A stretch of 18,726 nt of DNA from Candidatus Poribacteria bacterium (GTDB lineage Bacteria > Poribacteria > DTPJ01). Location of the stretch: the NCBI GenBank assembly GCA_011334435.1, contig DTPJ01000832.1:1-18726 (forward strand), read 5' to 3'. Made by a program: the position numbers and the translations under genes. Of this stretch, positions 7,562 through 15,944 are shown piece by piece. How positions within the stretch are numbered: position 1 is the stretch's first letter; every line of letters starts with the position of its first letter. The notes under the pieces were generated by a model. The model ran no database searches, was not told the DNA's origin, and saw nothing but the letters and a program-made list of their open reading frames with translations.

Positions 7562-8938
7562 TTAATCTTCCCTTTGAAGTATTTGAGTAGCGCTAGCTAC
7601 TGCTTCATCTAAGCGCGTTTTGATGTCTGCCCCGCCCAAGAATATGTCATCTAACGCTGGCCAGAACACGCTTTCTGTTATCTCGAAGTAATGTGGGAAA
7701 TAGTTAATAGGCTTACTGTAATTCATCATGTTTAGAAAGGCTTGGTAATATTGCGCTGGAGCTACTCTTGACATGTAAGGTTGATTTAACTCGCTCAATT
7801 TGCCAGTAAAACAAGCACAGAGGCCCATGAATTTGCTGTTCCGACCGTCGCCACTATACCATTTTAGGAAGTCCCATGCTGCTTTTAGATTTGTACAGTC
7901 TTTTGTCACAAACAATCCCCACGTATAGCCCGAAGTTATCAGAGGATCATAAACACTAGGTCTTGGCAAAGGTACAGCAGTTGCATTGCCTACCCAATCA
8001 GAAGTCGGAACTGCCCTAAGGACTCCATCGAACCATGAACCGCATATAATCATTGAATATTTATCTAAATCAGTATATGAAATTCCTAAACCTACGCTTG
8101 TGGATTTATCTGTCACAATCATGTCGTAAAACAACCTTATCGTTTCTATGCATCGGCTACTGTTGAGTAGCAACCGATTCCCCTTAGCGTCATAAATGTC
8201 TCCTCCAGCAGTATATATAAATCCCACTAGGGGATCCCAGAAATTGATGCTCCATGCCGCCTGCGGATATTGATAAAAGAGGTAAAGTCCTGCTCTAACA
8301 ACATCGCCTGTTCCGGGGTCGCGTACAGTCAGCCTATTAGCCCATTCTCTTAGCTCAGCCCAAGTTTGTGGACCCGTATCTGCGTCTAGTCCGGCTTGCC
8401 TTGCTCTATCTTTATGATAAATAAGCATATAATGATTTGCTCCGGCTCCACCGGGGATCCCCCATATCTTGCCTTTATAACTGACAGCATCCACCATCCA
8501 ATCAATCCAGTTACTTCGCACGTAATCTTGTATTTCTTGTGGAGGTTCTACGATGATGCCTCTATCAACAAGGTCCCTTAAGAGTACAGTATGCATCGAT
8601 ACAATGTCGGGTCCCTCATTAGAAAGTGCATAAGTTATCAACTCTGTTAACCCTGTCCCTGTGTAAAGCGCATGTCCTCCTTTGATATCTATGTAAGTTG
8701 AGTTTTGGACAGAGGCACTGTATTCCATGCAACTTTCGTTTAGACTTTTCCACCAATAACCGCCCCCTGAAGCTTCAGTTATATGTGTCCAGAGTGTTAA
8801 AATTGTTTGTTCTCGGCGCGGAGGTAGTGTATAATAGTAAACCACGGCTCCAGCTATTCCCGCAACGGCTATTACGACAATTAACGCTACTATTTGCATC
8901 TTAGTTATAGCCCTTGTTGATCGTGTGAATTTTTTCAT
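7562..8938 (-). CDS. Extracellular sugar-binding protein of ABC importer, membrane-anchored
   Basis: The 458-residue protein is a family 1 (MalE-like) solute-binding protein. It begins with a basic stretch followed by one hydrophobic segment at about residues 14-37 (MQIVALIVVIAVAGIAGAVV), typical of archaeal binding proteins held at the membrane by an N-terminal anchor. I see no lipobox cysteine. The mature part shows the family features TILTLWTH, GPDIVSMHTVLL, YKGKIWGIPGG and IYHKDRARQAGL, and many aromatic residues in the later half, as expected for carbohydrate ligands. GAGGAAG lies 5 bases before ATG 8938. Unlike most such operons, it is separated from its permeases by about 570 bases holding a transposase remnant, and it has its own TATA-like box. 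The ligand cannot be read from the sequence. Confidence 0.9.
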   Translation of the reverse strand: MKKFTRSTRAITKMQIVALIVVIAVAGIAGAVVYYYTLPPRREQTILTLWTHITEASGGGYWWKSLNESCMEYSASVQNSTYIDIKGGHALYTGTGLTELITYALSNEGPDIVSMHTVLLRDLVDRGIIVEPPQEIQDYVRSNWIDWMVDAVSYKGKIWGIPGGAGANHYMLIYHKDRARQAGLDADTGPQTWAELREWANRLTVRDPGTGDVVRAGLYLFYQYPQAAWSINFWDPLVGFIYTAGGDIYDAKGNRLLLNSSRCIETIRLFYDMIVTDKSTSVGLGISYTDLDKYSMIICGSWFDGVLRAVPTSDWVGNATAVPLPRPSVYDPLITSGYTWGLFVTKDCTNLKAAWDFLKWYSGDGRNSKFMGLCACFTGKLSELNQPYMSRVAPAQYYQAFLNMMNYSKPINYFPHYFEITESVFWPALDDIFLGGADIKTRLDEAVASATQILQRED

Positions 8939-8989
8939 ATTACTTCCTCATTTTAAAGCATACAGCATAAAGACAATACAGTAAGTAGA

Positions 8990-8997
8990 ATTTAAAA
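8990..8997 (-). promoter_or_regulatory. TATA-like box for the sugar-binding-protein gene
   Basis: The minus strand reads AAAATTTTAAATTC, with TTTTAAAT centred about 55 bases before the start codon. Transcription would begin near 8967, giving a leader of about 30 bases with the ribosome site GAGGAAG. A separate promoter makes sense because the intervening transposase remnant breaks the link to the permease genes. Confidence 0.4.
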
Positions 8998-9089
8998 TTT
9001 TCTATGAAAGGGCTTAAAACGTCTAAGAAGGTGGTGTAGACGCCACAGGAATGCGCCAGTCAAGGCGGGACTCGCCTAGTCTTCAACAA

Positions 9090-9439
9090 GCGAAGACGGC
9101 AGAAGAGGATACGTTAAGCTCCACGCTCCACGCATTATTTAACCTTGAAACCAGAACCATTGAGGCTTTTATAGACAAGTTGGAGAACATTGAATGCTTG
9201 GTGGCTGATCTAGGCTACCTATTCGCAGAAAACAGCCAACTCACCGCCGAAAAGAGAGGCATTTCATACATTAGACCCAAAAAGAACAGCCTGACGAAGG
9301 CCAAGGGCTGTTGGATATGGAAAAACATGGTAACATCTACAGCTACCTCAGCAAACGGAAAGCCTACCTACGCTCAATTTTACAGAGATTCTCATACAAA
9401 GCCCCAATTAAAACATCTTTCCTCCTTTTTCACGCATAA
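9090..9439 (+). pseudogene. Decayed DDE transposase remnant (IS element relic)
   Basis: An open frame from about 9051 contains ALFNLETRTIEAFIDKLENI, then CLVADLGY, then SYIRPKKNSLTKAKGCWIWK. These match the core of IS4/IS5-type DDE transposases, where the Asp of VADLGY is a catalytic residue and YIKPKKN is a common block. Compared with the family, the stretch between RTI and FIDKLENIECL looks shortened, so an internal deletion is likely. After WKNM near 9329 the similarity moves to another frame (NIYSYLSKRKAYLR) and ends at TAA 9437. No intact N-terminal domain or terminal repeats are visible. It lies opposite to and inside the ABC importer gene set. Two short inverted repeats sit just upstream (GTGG...CCAC near 9031-9046, and GGCGGGACTCGCC near 9064). 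The family is named from memory. Confidence 0.65.
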
Positions 9440-9506
9440 AACAAACCCTTCACTAAAAATAAACCTTATTATCATTTTGCGCCAAAAACTATGAAAAAGA
9501 GAAAAT

Positions 9507-10358
9507 TTAAGCTTTCATACCTGTAACAGTGATTCCGTGAACTATCTGCCTCTGAGCAATGATAAATACCACCAGCACAGGGATGACTGAAATTACAAAG
9601 CCAGCCATCATTAAATTATAATCAGGCGGTGGGTATGCCGCCGCCGCTTCAAGTAACCTTAAACCTATAGGCAAAGTATATAATTCAGATGATTGAAGAA
9701 CGAGAAACGGCCAGAGAAAGTTATCCCACCCAAAGAAGAAAGTTATGATGCCTATGGTCGCTAAAACAGGTTTACAAAGTGGTAATACAATTCTCCACCA
9801 TATATGAAGTTCATTGCAACCATCCATTCTTGCGGCATCTAATAACTCTACAGGGATCCCCGCAACAAACTGCCTAAATAAAAAAGTATTAAAAGGCGAG
9901 GCTAAAGCGGGCACAATAATACCTATCCAAGTATTCAACCATCCGAAGTATTTAACAGTAATAAACTGTGGGATTATAAATAGGAAACTGGGAATCATCA
10001 TAGTAGAAACTATAAGAACAAATATTTTGTCTCGTCCTGGAAAATTAAGCTTAGCTAAAGCATAACCTGCCAATGAACTTAAAATTAAATTACCGACAGT
10101 GATTATCGAAGTAACGATTAAAGAATTTCGCATATACAAAAGGAGAGGAACCAAGTTTAGGACATCAACAAAATTTCGCCACGACCACGTTTCAGGTATC
10201 CACGTCGGAGGAACACGTAAGATTTCTTCAGCAGACTTGAAAGCGCTTAGAAACATCCACAACAAGGGTGTAAATGAAACCACCATTCCGAATAGGAGAA
10301 ACAAACTTAAAACCACATAATAGACCAAAGTCCTTTTTTTAATTTTTTTAATATTCAT
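9507..10358 (-). CDS. Sugar ABC importer permease (MalG/UgpE-like)
   Basis: The 283-residue inner-membrane protein has six predicted hydrophobic spans, at about residues 12-36, 78-103, 111-132, 143-163, 193-216 and 249-270. The cytoplasmic EAA loop that docks the ATPase is at residues 171-191 (ELLDAARMDG...WWRIVLP). Length and span number match the MalG half of CUT1 importers. The start is fixed by a four-base ATGA overlap with the upstream permease gene, which implies translational coupling. It is the last gene of the two-permease transcript; the usual partner, the binding-protein gene, lies beyond the transposase relic. The substrate is presumed to be a sugar or sugar conjugate because the ATPase and binding protein are of that class. 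Confidence 0.93.
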   Translation of the reverse strand: MNIKKIKKRTLVYYVVLSLFLLFGMVVSFTPLLWMFLSAFKSAEEILRVPPTWIPETWSWRNFVDVLNLVPLLLYMRNSLIVTSIITVGNLILSSLAGYALAKLNFPGRDKIFVLIVSTMMIPSFLFIIPQFITVKYFGWLNTWIGIIVPALASPFNTFLFRQFVAGIPVELLDAARMDGCNELHIWWRIVLPLCKPVLATIGIITFFFGWDNFLWPFLVLQSSELYTLPIGLRLLEAAAAYPPPDYNLMMAGFVISVIPVLVVFIIAQRQIVHGITVTGMKA

Positions 10359-11248
10359 CGTTCTTCCACCTTAATTACACCTAATGTTCTGAATTGCACA
10401 ATGGAAAAACCTATCATGATCAAGAATGTAATCCAACTCATGGCACACGCTCTTCCCATTCTTAAATAAGTCCATCCCGTATAGTATATGTAAAGTCCTA
10501 AGGTAAGGCTGCTGTATCCCGGACCCCCGCCAGTTGTTAAGAATACAGATTCAAATGATAGGAAAGATGAAATTGTACTTGTTATCATGATAAAGGTTAG
10601 GGCGCGCCTTATACCTGGAAAAGTTACTCCTCTGAACCGCCACCACCAATTTGCCCCATCAATCGTTGCCGCCTCATAGAGAGCCGCTGGTATATCTTGT
10701 AACGCCGCCAGTAATATAACCATGTTAAAGCCTACCCATTTCCAAACCACTATTGTTGCAACAGATAACAATGATTCATTATGGCTCATCAACCACATAT
10801 GTGGTGGCAGACCAAACGTTTCTAAAATAGCATTAAGCAAACCAAAAGCTGGGTTATAGATCATATTTTTCCATACTAGTAATTCAACTATAGAAGACAC
10901 AACTACTGGTATGAAAAATATGGTTCTAGAAACAGATTTAAGAACAGGAAATCTTACGGAATTCACTAATAACGCTAATATTAATGAAAATATGGCTAAC
11001 GTAGCCACTATATAAAAAGCATAGACCAAAGTATTTATAATGGCGGTACGAAAAAGTGCGTCGTCGAACAAGATATAACGGTAATTCTCAACACCGATAA
11101 AATTCATATTCCAACCAAGCATATCCCATTGATAAAAACTTATGTATAGCGTAAAAGCCAAAGGAAAGATTAAGAAAACCACGAGAATACTAAACATTGG
11201 AAGAATAAATAAGTATCCAACTAAAGCTTCCTTAAACTTCCTGTTCAT
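10355..11248 (-). CDS. Sugar ABC importer permease (MalF/UgpA-like)
   Basis: The 297-residue membrane protein has six hydrophobic spans, beginning with GYLFILPMFSILVVFLIFPL near residue 11. It carries the EAA loop at about residues 190-210 (LYEAATIDGANWWWRFRGVT) and is the MalF-type partner of the following permease. Similar proteins form a heterodimeric channel through which the binding protein delivers its ligand. ATG 11248 has no recognisable ribosome site. A TATA box lies about 27 bases upstream, so the mRNA is likely leaderless, as is common for first genes of archaeal operons. It is the first gene of the minus-strand half of the divergent cluster. Confidence 0.93.
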   Translation of the reverse strand: MNRKFKEALVGYLFILPMFSILVVFLIFPLAFTLYISFYQWDMLGWNMNFIGVENYRYILFDDALFRTAIINTLVYAFYIVATLAIFSLILALLVNSVRFPVLKSVSRTIFFIPVVVSSIVELLVWKNMIYNPAFGLLNAILETFGLPPHMWLMSHNESLLSVATIVVWKWVGFNMVILLAALQDIPAALYEAATIDGANWWWRFRGVTFPGIRRALTFIMITSTISSFLSFESVFLTTGGGPGYSSLTLGLYIYYTGWTYLRMGRACAMSWITFLIMIGFSIVQFRTLGVIKVEER

Positions 11249-11270
11249 AGCCGAATATTTAGAATCAAAC

Positions 11271-11280
11271 TCTTAAAAAG
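11271..11280 (-). promoter_or_regulatory. TATA box of the ABC permease transcript (leaderless)
   Basis: The minus strand reads AGAAACTTTTTAAGAG: a purine-rich BRE-like segment followed by CTTTTTAAGA. The box centre is about 27 bases before the ATG at 11248, so the predicted transcript starts at or within a couple of bases of the start codon. Confidence 0.55.
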
Positions 11281-11857
11281 TTTCTGGTTAATAAGAGGTT
11301 ATCAACTAATTCTGATTTAGGTGTTTTGGTTTTGAAGTTGGGTGGAGTTAGGCATAGGCGTAGGGATGGGTATTGGAGGACCCATCACGCCCACAACTGA
11401 CAATAGGAAAACAGCCGATCTGAGAGAAAAGGTTCTGTAAAGGTTAAGGCAAAGGCTAAGGGCGCAAAGAAAATCCAGACAGAGTTGCTTACTTCGCGGG
11501 TTTTGTAATCGCTCCAAGACGCGTAAACTAGGAAGCTTCACAGTGGTGATCATTTGCATTTTGACACCGTTTAAATGAGGCTTATTTGGTTTAGGCTTTA
11601 TTAGTTTTATCGCTCTGTTTAATATTGGAAAGGAAATGATTTTGTTGCAAGTGGTGGTTAGTGCGCATGAGGCGCTGACCATGGCGATTTTTCGCTGAAC
11701 TCTAAGGGGGCTCCGGTGCTAGGCACGACCTGACTAATAAGCTTTGCATTTTAATATGAAGCAGCAACGTCGAGTAATACACAACAGGAAAACTACGCAC
11801 TGGATAATGAGGCAACATCACATATAGTCACGTTAATGAAAAATAAAAAGACAACTG
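11281..11857. other. Divergent intergenic region between the two arms
   Basis: These roughly 580 bases lie between promoters pointing left and right. A 121-codon frame exists on the minus strand (11317-11682), with one hydrophobic stretch and a Pro/Asn/Gln-rich tail. It has no clear ribosome site and no family I recognise, and the neighbouring minus-strand frame looks equally protein-like (SVWIFFAPLAFALTF, in a frame that soon stops). It is therefore either a degraded small membrane-protein gene or chance. No tRNA, riboswitch or clear operator palindrome was found. The position is right for regulator binding sites that control both arms. Confidence 0.4.
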
Positions 11858-11865
11858 TTATAAAG
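11858..11865 (+). promoter_or_regulatory. TATA box of the rightward operon
   Basis: TTATAAAG is centred about 41 bases before ATG 11902. Transcription would start near 11887, just ahead of AAGGAGGAATTTT, giving a short leader holding only the ribosome site. This placement argues against the longer open frame that begins at 11836, upstream of this box. Confidence 0.5.
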
Positions 11866-11901
11866 TCGCTAACCAAACTCTCTATTGCAAGGAGGAATTT
11901 T

Positions 11902-12966
11902 ATGGATATCGTGGAAAATGTCATTAGAGCGATCAAATTTGAAAGCCCAGAATATGTCCCCATGGAATATATGGCGTTCCATTTAAAAAACCCATATGAA
12001 TTAAGTGATATTATCGAGTTGTCTTATGGTTCTTCAAAATTTTGGAAACCAAGCAGACCTGGCGAAACTGAATGGGGTTTTATCTTTGATACCGCGGGTG
12101 GAAGGGCTTGGGGGATGGGCCGTCCCTGCTCTCCTCCACTCACTTCATGGGATAAACTAGACGCGTTTTCGGTGCCGGATCCATATCAAAAAGAGCGTTT
12201 TGAAGCTCCCATATACTCTGCAGCGCTTGGCGCTACTTTGCCAAGTGCAAAAATGCAAATTGATTACTGGAAGAAAAAGAAGTATATCCTTGGAGGCCTT
12301 AGCTTAACGATGTTTAGTCTTATGCAATGTCTTAGAGGAGACACCATGATCTTGATAGACATGTATAAGAACAGGGATAAAGTGGAGAAACTCGGAGACA
12401 TGCTCCTACAACATCATATAGGGTTGATTGAAATGTGGTCCTCTTACGAAGCAGACGGCGTTATAGCATATGATGATTGGGGAACCCAGCGCGGACTTTT
12501 TGCTCATCCGAAATTATTCAGAGAGATTTTTATACCTCGTTATAAAAAAATGGTTCAAACAGCTCATGAGCATGATATGCATTTCTTCCTCCACTGTTGT
12601 GGATACATCTATGACGCCATAGAGGATATAATCAACGCTGGGATAGATGTACTACAGCTGGATCAACCTGAACTTGCGGGAGGCGGCGGCATTTCAGGAA
12701 TAGATAGGCTTGCCAAGACTTTCGGAGGGAGAATCTGTTTTATGGCTGGAGTTGATATACAAGCGACGTTAGTTAAAGGTAAGCTGGTCGATATTGAAAA
12801 TGAAGCAAAATACTTAATAGAAGCTTTTGGAAGCTTCGACGGTGGATTTATTGCGCGACCATACATCGGTCCTCAAGCTATTGGCTTAGCCTCCGACTCT
12901 CCTCAATACCAAATTATGTATAAAACATTTAGAACATGGGGAAGATACCCTAAAAAATTAGGCTAA
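11902..12966 (+). CDS. UroD-family methyltransferase, fourth paralogue
   Basis: The 354-residue protein starts MDIVENVIRAIKFESPEYVP, the usual N-terminus of corrinoid-linked UroD proteins. The open frame extends 22 codons upstream, but AAGGAGG lies 6 bases before ATG 11902 and a TATA box sits inside the extension, so the shorter form is chosen. The metal region has FLHCCGY (His231, Cys233), an H-x-C motif. The C-terminal loop is GGFIARPYIGP, where family zinc enzymes usually have a cysteine (often A-P-C-H). The zinc site is thus only partly conserved. The protein is rich in Trp and Pro near its N-terminal third, which may shape the donor pocket. It is the first gene of the rightward arm. The following gene is 135 bases away; a T-rich stretch near 12998-13002 may end some transcripts. 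A role as donor-specific methyltransferase is inferred. Confidence 0.82.
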   Translation: MDIVENVIRAIKFESPEYVPMEYMAFHLKNPYELSDIIELSYGSSKFWKPSRPGETEWGFIFDTAGGRAWGMGRPCSPPLTSWDKLDAFSVPDPYQKERFEAPIYSAALGATLPSAKMQIDYWKKKKYILGGLSLTMFSLMQCLRGDTMILIDMYKNRDKVEKLGDMLLQHHIGLIEMWSSYEADGVIAYDDWGTQRGLFAHPKLFREIFIPRYKKMVQTAHEHDMHFFLHCCGYIYDAIEDIINAGIDVLQLDQPELAGGGGISGIDRLAKTFGGRICFMAGVDIQATLVKGKLVDIENEAKYLIEAFGSFDGGFIARPYIGPQAIGLASDSPQYQIMYKTFRTWGRYPKKLG

Positions 12967-13026
12967 AGCGGACAAAACCTAATTGCGAACATCATCCTTT
13001 TTATTAGAACAAAACTCGCAGAAAAT

Positions 13027-13036
13027 GTTTTTAAGA
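13027..13036 (+). promoter_or_regulatory. TATA-like box before the corrinoid reactivase gene
   Basis: GTTTTTAAGA follows an A-rich segment and lies about 70 bases before ATG 13102. It would give a transcript start near 13058 and a 40-45-base leader. The downstream gene has GTGATC just before its ATG. The 135-base gap to the previous gene otherwise holds nothing I can identify. Confidence 0.4.
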
Positions 13037-13101
13037 ATAAAATATTTTTAATGATGAAGCCGCATTAGCTTTGGCAGAGCGTAAATTAACAGTGATCAAA
13101 T

Positions 13102-14991
13102 ATGGATATTGCGACAGTTTCGTTCGAGCCTGATGGAAGAACTGTTAGGGCGCTTGTTGGAATTGCTATTTTGGAGGTCGCTAAAACTGCAGGCATCGGT
13201 ATTAGATCTGAATGTTTTGGAAAAGGTTTATGTGGGAAGTGCAAAGTGATTGTGAAAAATCGCAATGCATTAAGTGAGTTAACCCAAAATGAAATAGAGC
13301 GCTTATCTATGTCGGAAATACGTTCAGGTTATAGGCTAGCCTGTCAAGCTAAGGTATTGAAAGATACTGTGATAACTATTCCTGCAGAGACTAGATTGTC
13401 CTCACGCAAAATTGAAATTAGTGGCTCAGAGAAGCTGGTGAAAGTAGATCCTCTTGTAACAAAAGTTCATGTCACGTTACCGGTGCCTACATTATCAGAT
13501 GCTAGAGCTGATTACGAGCGTTTTCTAGGCGCATTATCAAAGCTGATTGACGTAAATGAAGTAGAAGTAGACCATCTGCTTCTTAAACAGTTACCTGATG
13601 TTATTCGCCATTCAAATTTCGATGTCTCGGTGACCATATGGGGAAATCAAAAAGTTATATCCATTGAACTTGCGGACAGTTTAAACGAAATATTTGGCTT
13701 TGCAATTGACATCGGTACATCAAAAATAGTTGGTTATTTAGTTGATTTGGTAAATGGTAACATTCTGGATATTGCATCCATAGAAAACCCCCAGATCATT
13801 TACGGCGAGGACATAATGACTAGAATAACGTTTGGGATGGCTAAACCCAAAAATCTGAAGATGCTTCACAAACTTCTTGTAAATGCAGTAAACAAAATTA
13901 TTTATGAAACTTGCTTAAGAGCAAACATTAAGCCAAATAGAATATATGAAATCGTAGCTGTCGGTAATACAGCAATGCATCATTTTTTTCTAGGACTTCA
14001 GCCAATGTATACTGCACTATCACCTTACACGCCAGTGATAAAAAGGCAAGTAAATATTAGAGCTAGAGAACTGAATATAAACATTAATCCCTCGGGCATT
14101 ATCACTGTTTTGCCGATTATCGCAGGATTTGTAGGGGCTGACGCTGTTGCTGACGTTTTGGCTACAGGAATGTATGATTCAACTGAATTATCTCTCTTAG
14201 TAGATGTGGGTACGAACACTGAGATTTTTGTTGGAAATTCCAGGGATTTACTCTCATGTTCCTGCGCCTCAGGACCAGCATTTGAAGGAATGCATATAAA
14301 ATGTGGAATGAAGGCAGTTACAGGAGCCATCGAAAAAGTCAACATACACTCAGATTTCACGGTTGAATATGAAACTATAGGAGACGAGAAACCCGTAGGG
14401 TTATGTGGATCAGCAGTGATCGACATTATAGCGGAAATGTTTAAGCAAGGCATAATAGACTATACTGGAAAATTTAATCGTAACATAAAGACTTCGAGAT
14501 TAAGACGCTCTAACGGCGAAACTGAGTTTGTTATAGCCTGGAAGCACGAAACTGCAACCGGAAACGCAATTACAGTAACTCAAAAAGATATTCATGAGGT
14601 ACAGTTAGCAAAGGCAGCCATATATGCGGGATGCTCAATTTTATTTAAAAAGAAAGGCATTAACGAGAAGCAATTGGACAAAATCTTAGTGGCGGGTTCC
14701 TTTGGAAACTATATTAATCCAGAAAATGCTGTAAACATTGGTTTACTGCCGGATGTGCCTAAAGATAAGATAATTTTTGTTGGCAACACGGCTATAATGG
14801 GTGCAAAAATGGCCTTGCTTTCAAAAGAAATTAGAAAGAAGGCTGATGAAATTTCAAGAAAAGTCCGGTATTTAGAACTAGCCACGGACCCGAATTTTAA
14901 AGAGGAATTTTTAGCGGCCACCTTTATTCCACATGAAGATTTAAATAGATTTCCTTCAATTAAAAGCTTCTGTATCCGGAGGGATTCCTAA
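13102..14991 (+). CDS. Reductive activator of corrinoid proteins (RACo-type, 2Fe-2S/ASKHA ATPase)
   Basis: The 629-residue protein repairs corrinoid proteins whose cobalt has oxidised to Co(II), reducing it to Co(I) in an ATP-dependent reaction. Residues 1 to about 95 are a plant-type ferredoxin domain with cluster cysteines C38, C44, C47 and C81 (CFGKGLCGKCK and LACQ). A linker/middle domain runs to about residue 205. The rest is the actin/Hsp70-like ATPase domain (DUF4445), with phosphate loops FAIDIGTSKIVGY and LLVDVGTNTEIFVGN, the CSCASGPAFEG segment and LVAGSFGNYINPE near the end. Length and domain order match RACo/MtoD-like activators. The start follows GTGATC. The MtrH-like gene begins one base after its stop. 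The corrinoid protein it serves is presumably the one at 3356-4006 on the opposite arm. Confidence 0.93.
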   Translation: MDIATVSFEPDGRTVRALVGIAILEVAKTAGIGIRSECFGKGLCGKCKVIVKNRNALSELTQNEIERLSMSEIRSGYRLACQAKVLKDTVITIPAETRLSSRKIEISGSEKLVKVDPLVTKVHVTLPVPTLSDARADYERFLGALSKLIDVNEVEVDHLLLKQLPDVIRHSNFDVSVTIWGNQKVISIELADSLNEIFGFAIDIGTSKIVGYLVDLVNGNILDIASIENPQIIYGEDIMTRITFGMAKPKNLKMLHKLLVNAVNKIIYETCLRANIKPNRIYEIVAVGNTAMHHFFLGLQPMYTALSPYTPVIKRQVNIRARELNININPSGIITVLPIIAGFVGADAVADVLATGMYDSTELSLLVDVGTNTEIFVGNSRDLLSCSCASGPAFEGMHIKCGMKAVTGAIEKVNIHSDFTVEYETIGDEKPVGLCGSAVIDIIAEMFKQGIIDYTGKFNRNIKTSRLRRSNGETEFVIAWKHETATGNAITVTQKDIHEVQLAKAAIYAGCSILFKKKGINEKQLDKILVAGSFGNYINPENAVNIGLLPDVPKDKIIFVGNTAIMGAKMALLSKEIRKKADEISRKVRYLELATDPNFKEEFLAATFIPHEDLNRFPSIKSFCIRRDS

Positions 14992-14992
14992 A

Positions 14993-15898
14993 ATGTTTCA
15001 GTTTGGGAAGGAACAAAAAATTTTTGACATCGCTAGTGTGAAAGTAGGGGGACAACCAGGTCAACTTCCCACAGTTATGATGGGGAGCATATTCTATTAT
15101 AAGCACAATATTGTGACTAACGAAAAGACAGGTGAGTTTGACAGAAAAAAGGCTGAAGAACTGCTCCAAAAAGAGGGAGAAATTTCGAATTACACAGGGA
15201 AGCCAAGAATAGTTGACGTTTGTTGTTCATGGCCTGCTGCTTTCGAGAAGTTTATTGAGTTTGTAGCCAATAAGACTAATTGCCCCATTTCAATTGATGG
15301 AACAACAGCAGAGGTAAGAATCGCTGGCGCTAAATATGTTGGAGAAGTCGGCTTGTCTGACAGGGTAATATACAATTCAATCACACCGCACACAAAGGAG
15401 GAAGAACTATCAGCAATTAAAGAAGCAAAAATAAAATCAGCAATATTGCTGACTCTTAATACTAAAAATCCTACAATAAATGGAAGACTGGAGGTGATTG
15501 ACGATCTTTTGAATATTGCCCAAAAGGCCGGTATCGAAAAATTTCTGATCGATGCTACAGTTATGGACATACCTGATCCAGGTCTCGTTAGTAAAGTAAT
15601 TTATTTTATAAAGGAAAAATATGGACTACCCGCAGGAGCGGGGGCACATAACGCAGTTGACAGATTGAGAGGGAGACGAAAACTTAATTATATAGAGCAG
15701 CTAATTGCAAGCAACACAGCTAATATACTACCTATCGTTATGGGGGCAAATTTTGTGTTATACGGACCCATCGAAAATCACGAATGGGTATATTTTGGCT
15801 GTGCATTAGCTGACGCTTGGGTAAGTTATTCAATAATGCAAGAATACAAAATGAGACCATCAACAAAAGATCACCCGTTGTTTAAGATATTCAGATAA
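14993..15898 (+). CDS. MtrH-like methylcorrinoid:tetrahydropterin methyltransferase
   Basis: The 301-residue protein belongs to the tetrahydromethanopterin S-methyltransferase subunit H family. Recognisable blocks are FDIASVKVGGQPGQLPTVMM at the N-terminus, ISIDGTTAEVRIAGAKYVGE, LIDATVMDIPDP, GLPAGAGAHNAVDR and the C-terminal YGPIENHEWVYFGCALADAW. Membrane-bound Mtr of methanogens uses MtrH with seven other subunits, none of which is here. Stand-alone MtrH homologues work as soluble methyl acceptor enzymes (MtoA or MtgA type), moving methyl from the corrinoid protein to tetrahydromethanopterin or tetrahydrofolate. The choice of carrier cannot be read from the sequence. GGAGGG lies 9 bases before ATG, and the gene starts one base after the reactivase stop, so the two are tightly co-expressed. 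Methyl-pterin could then feed the Wood-Ljungdahl pathway. Confidence 0.9.
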   Translation: MFQFGKEQKIFDIASVKVGGQPGQLPTVMMGSIFYYKHNIVTNEKTGEFDRKKAEELLQKEGEISNYTGKPRIVDVCCSWPAAFEKFIEFVANKTNCPISIDGTTAEVRIAGAKYVGEVGLSDRVIYNSITPHTKEEELSAIKEAKIKSAILLTLNTKNPTINGRLEVIDDLLNIAQKAGIEKFLIDATVMDIPDPGLVSKVIYFIKEKYGLPAGAGAHNAVDRLRGRRKLNYIEQLIASNTANILPIVMGANFVLYGPIENHEWVYFGCALADAWVSYSIMQEYKMRPSTKDHPLFKIFR

Positions 15899-15944
15899 TT
15901 ATAAAAAAGATTTTCAAACTTTGATAAAGAGGAAAGGGATAAGA

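Noticed and set aside
9031..9077. Short inverted repeats as terminal repeats of the transposase relic.
   Set aside because: The repeats are very short and both lie on the same side; no matching copy is visible after 9440.
11317..11682. A 121-codon minus-strand frame with a hydrophobic stretch and Pro/Asn/Gln-rich tail.
   Set aside because: No convincing ribosome site or known family, and an adjacent frame on the same strand looks equally protein-like; kept only as part of the intergenic description.
11836..11901. Longer N-terminal extension of the fourth UroD-family protein.
   Set aside because: A strong AAGGAGG precedes ATG 11902, a TATA box falls inside the extension, and family members start at about the later ATG.
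15921..15944. TTG start that would lengthen the GH3 enzyme by eight residues.
   Set aside because: The purine-rich ribosome site GAGGAAAGGG lies inside this stretch and fits ATG 15945.
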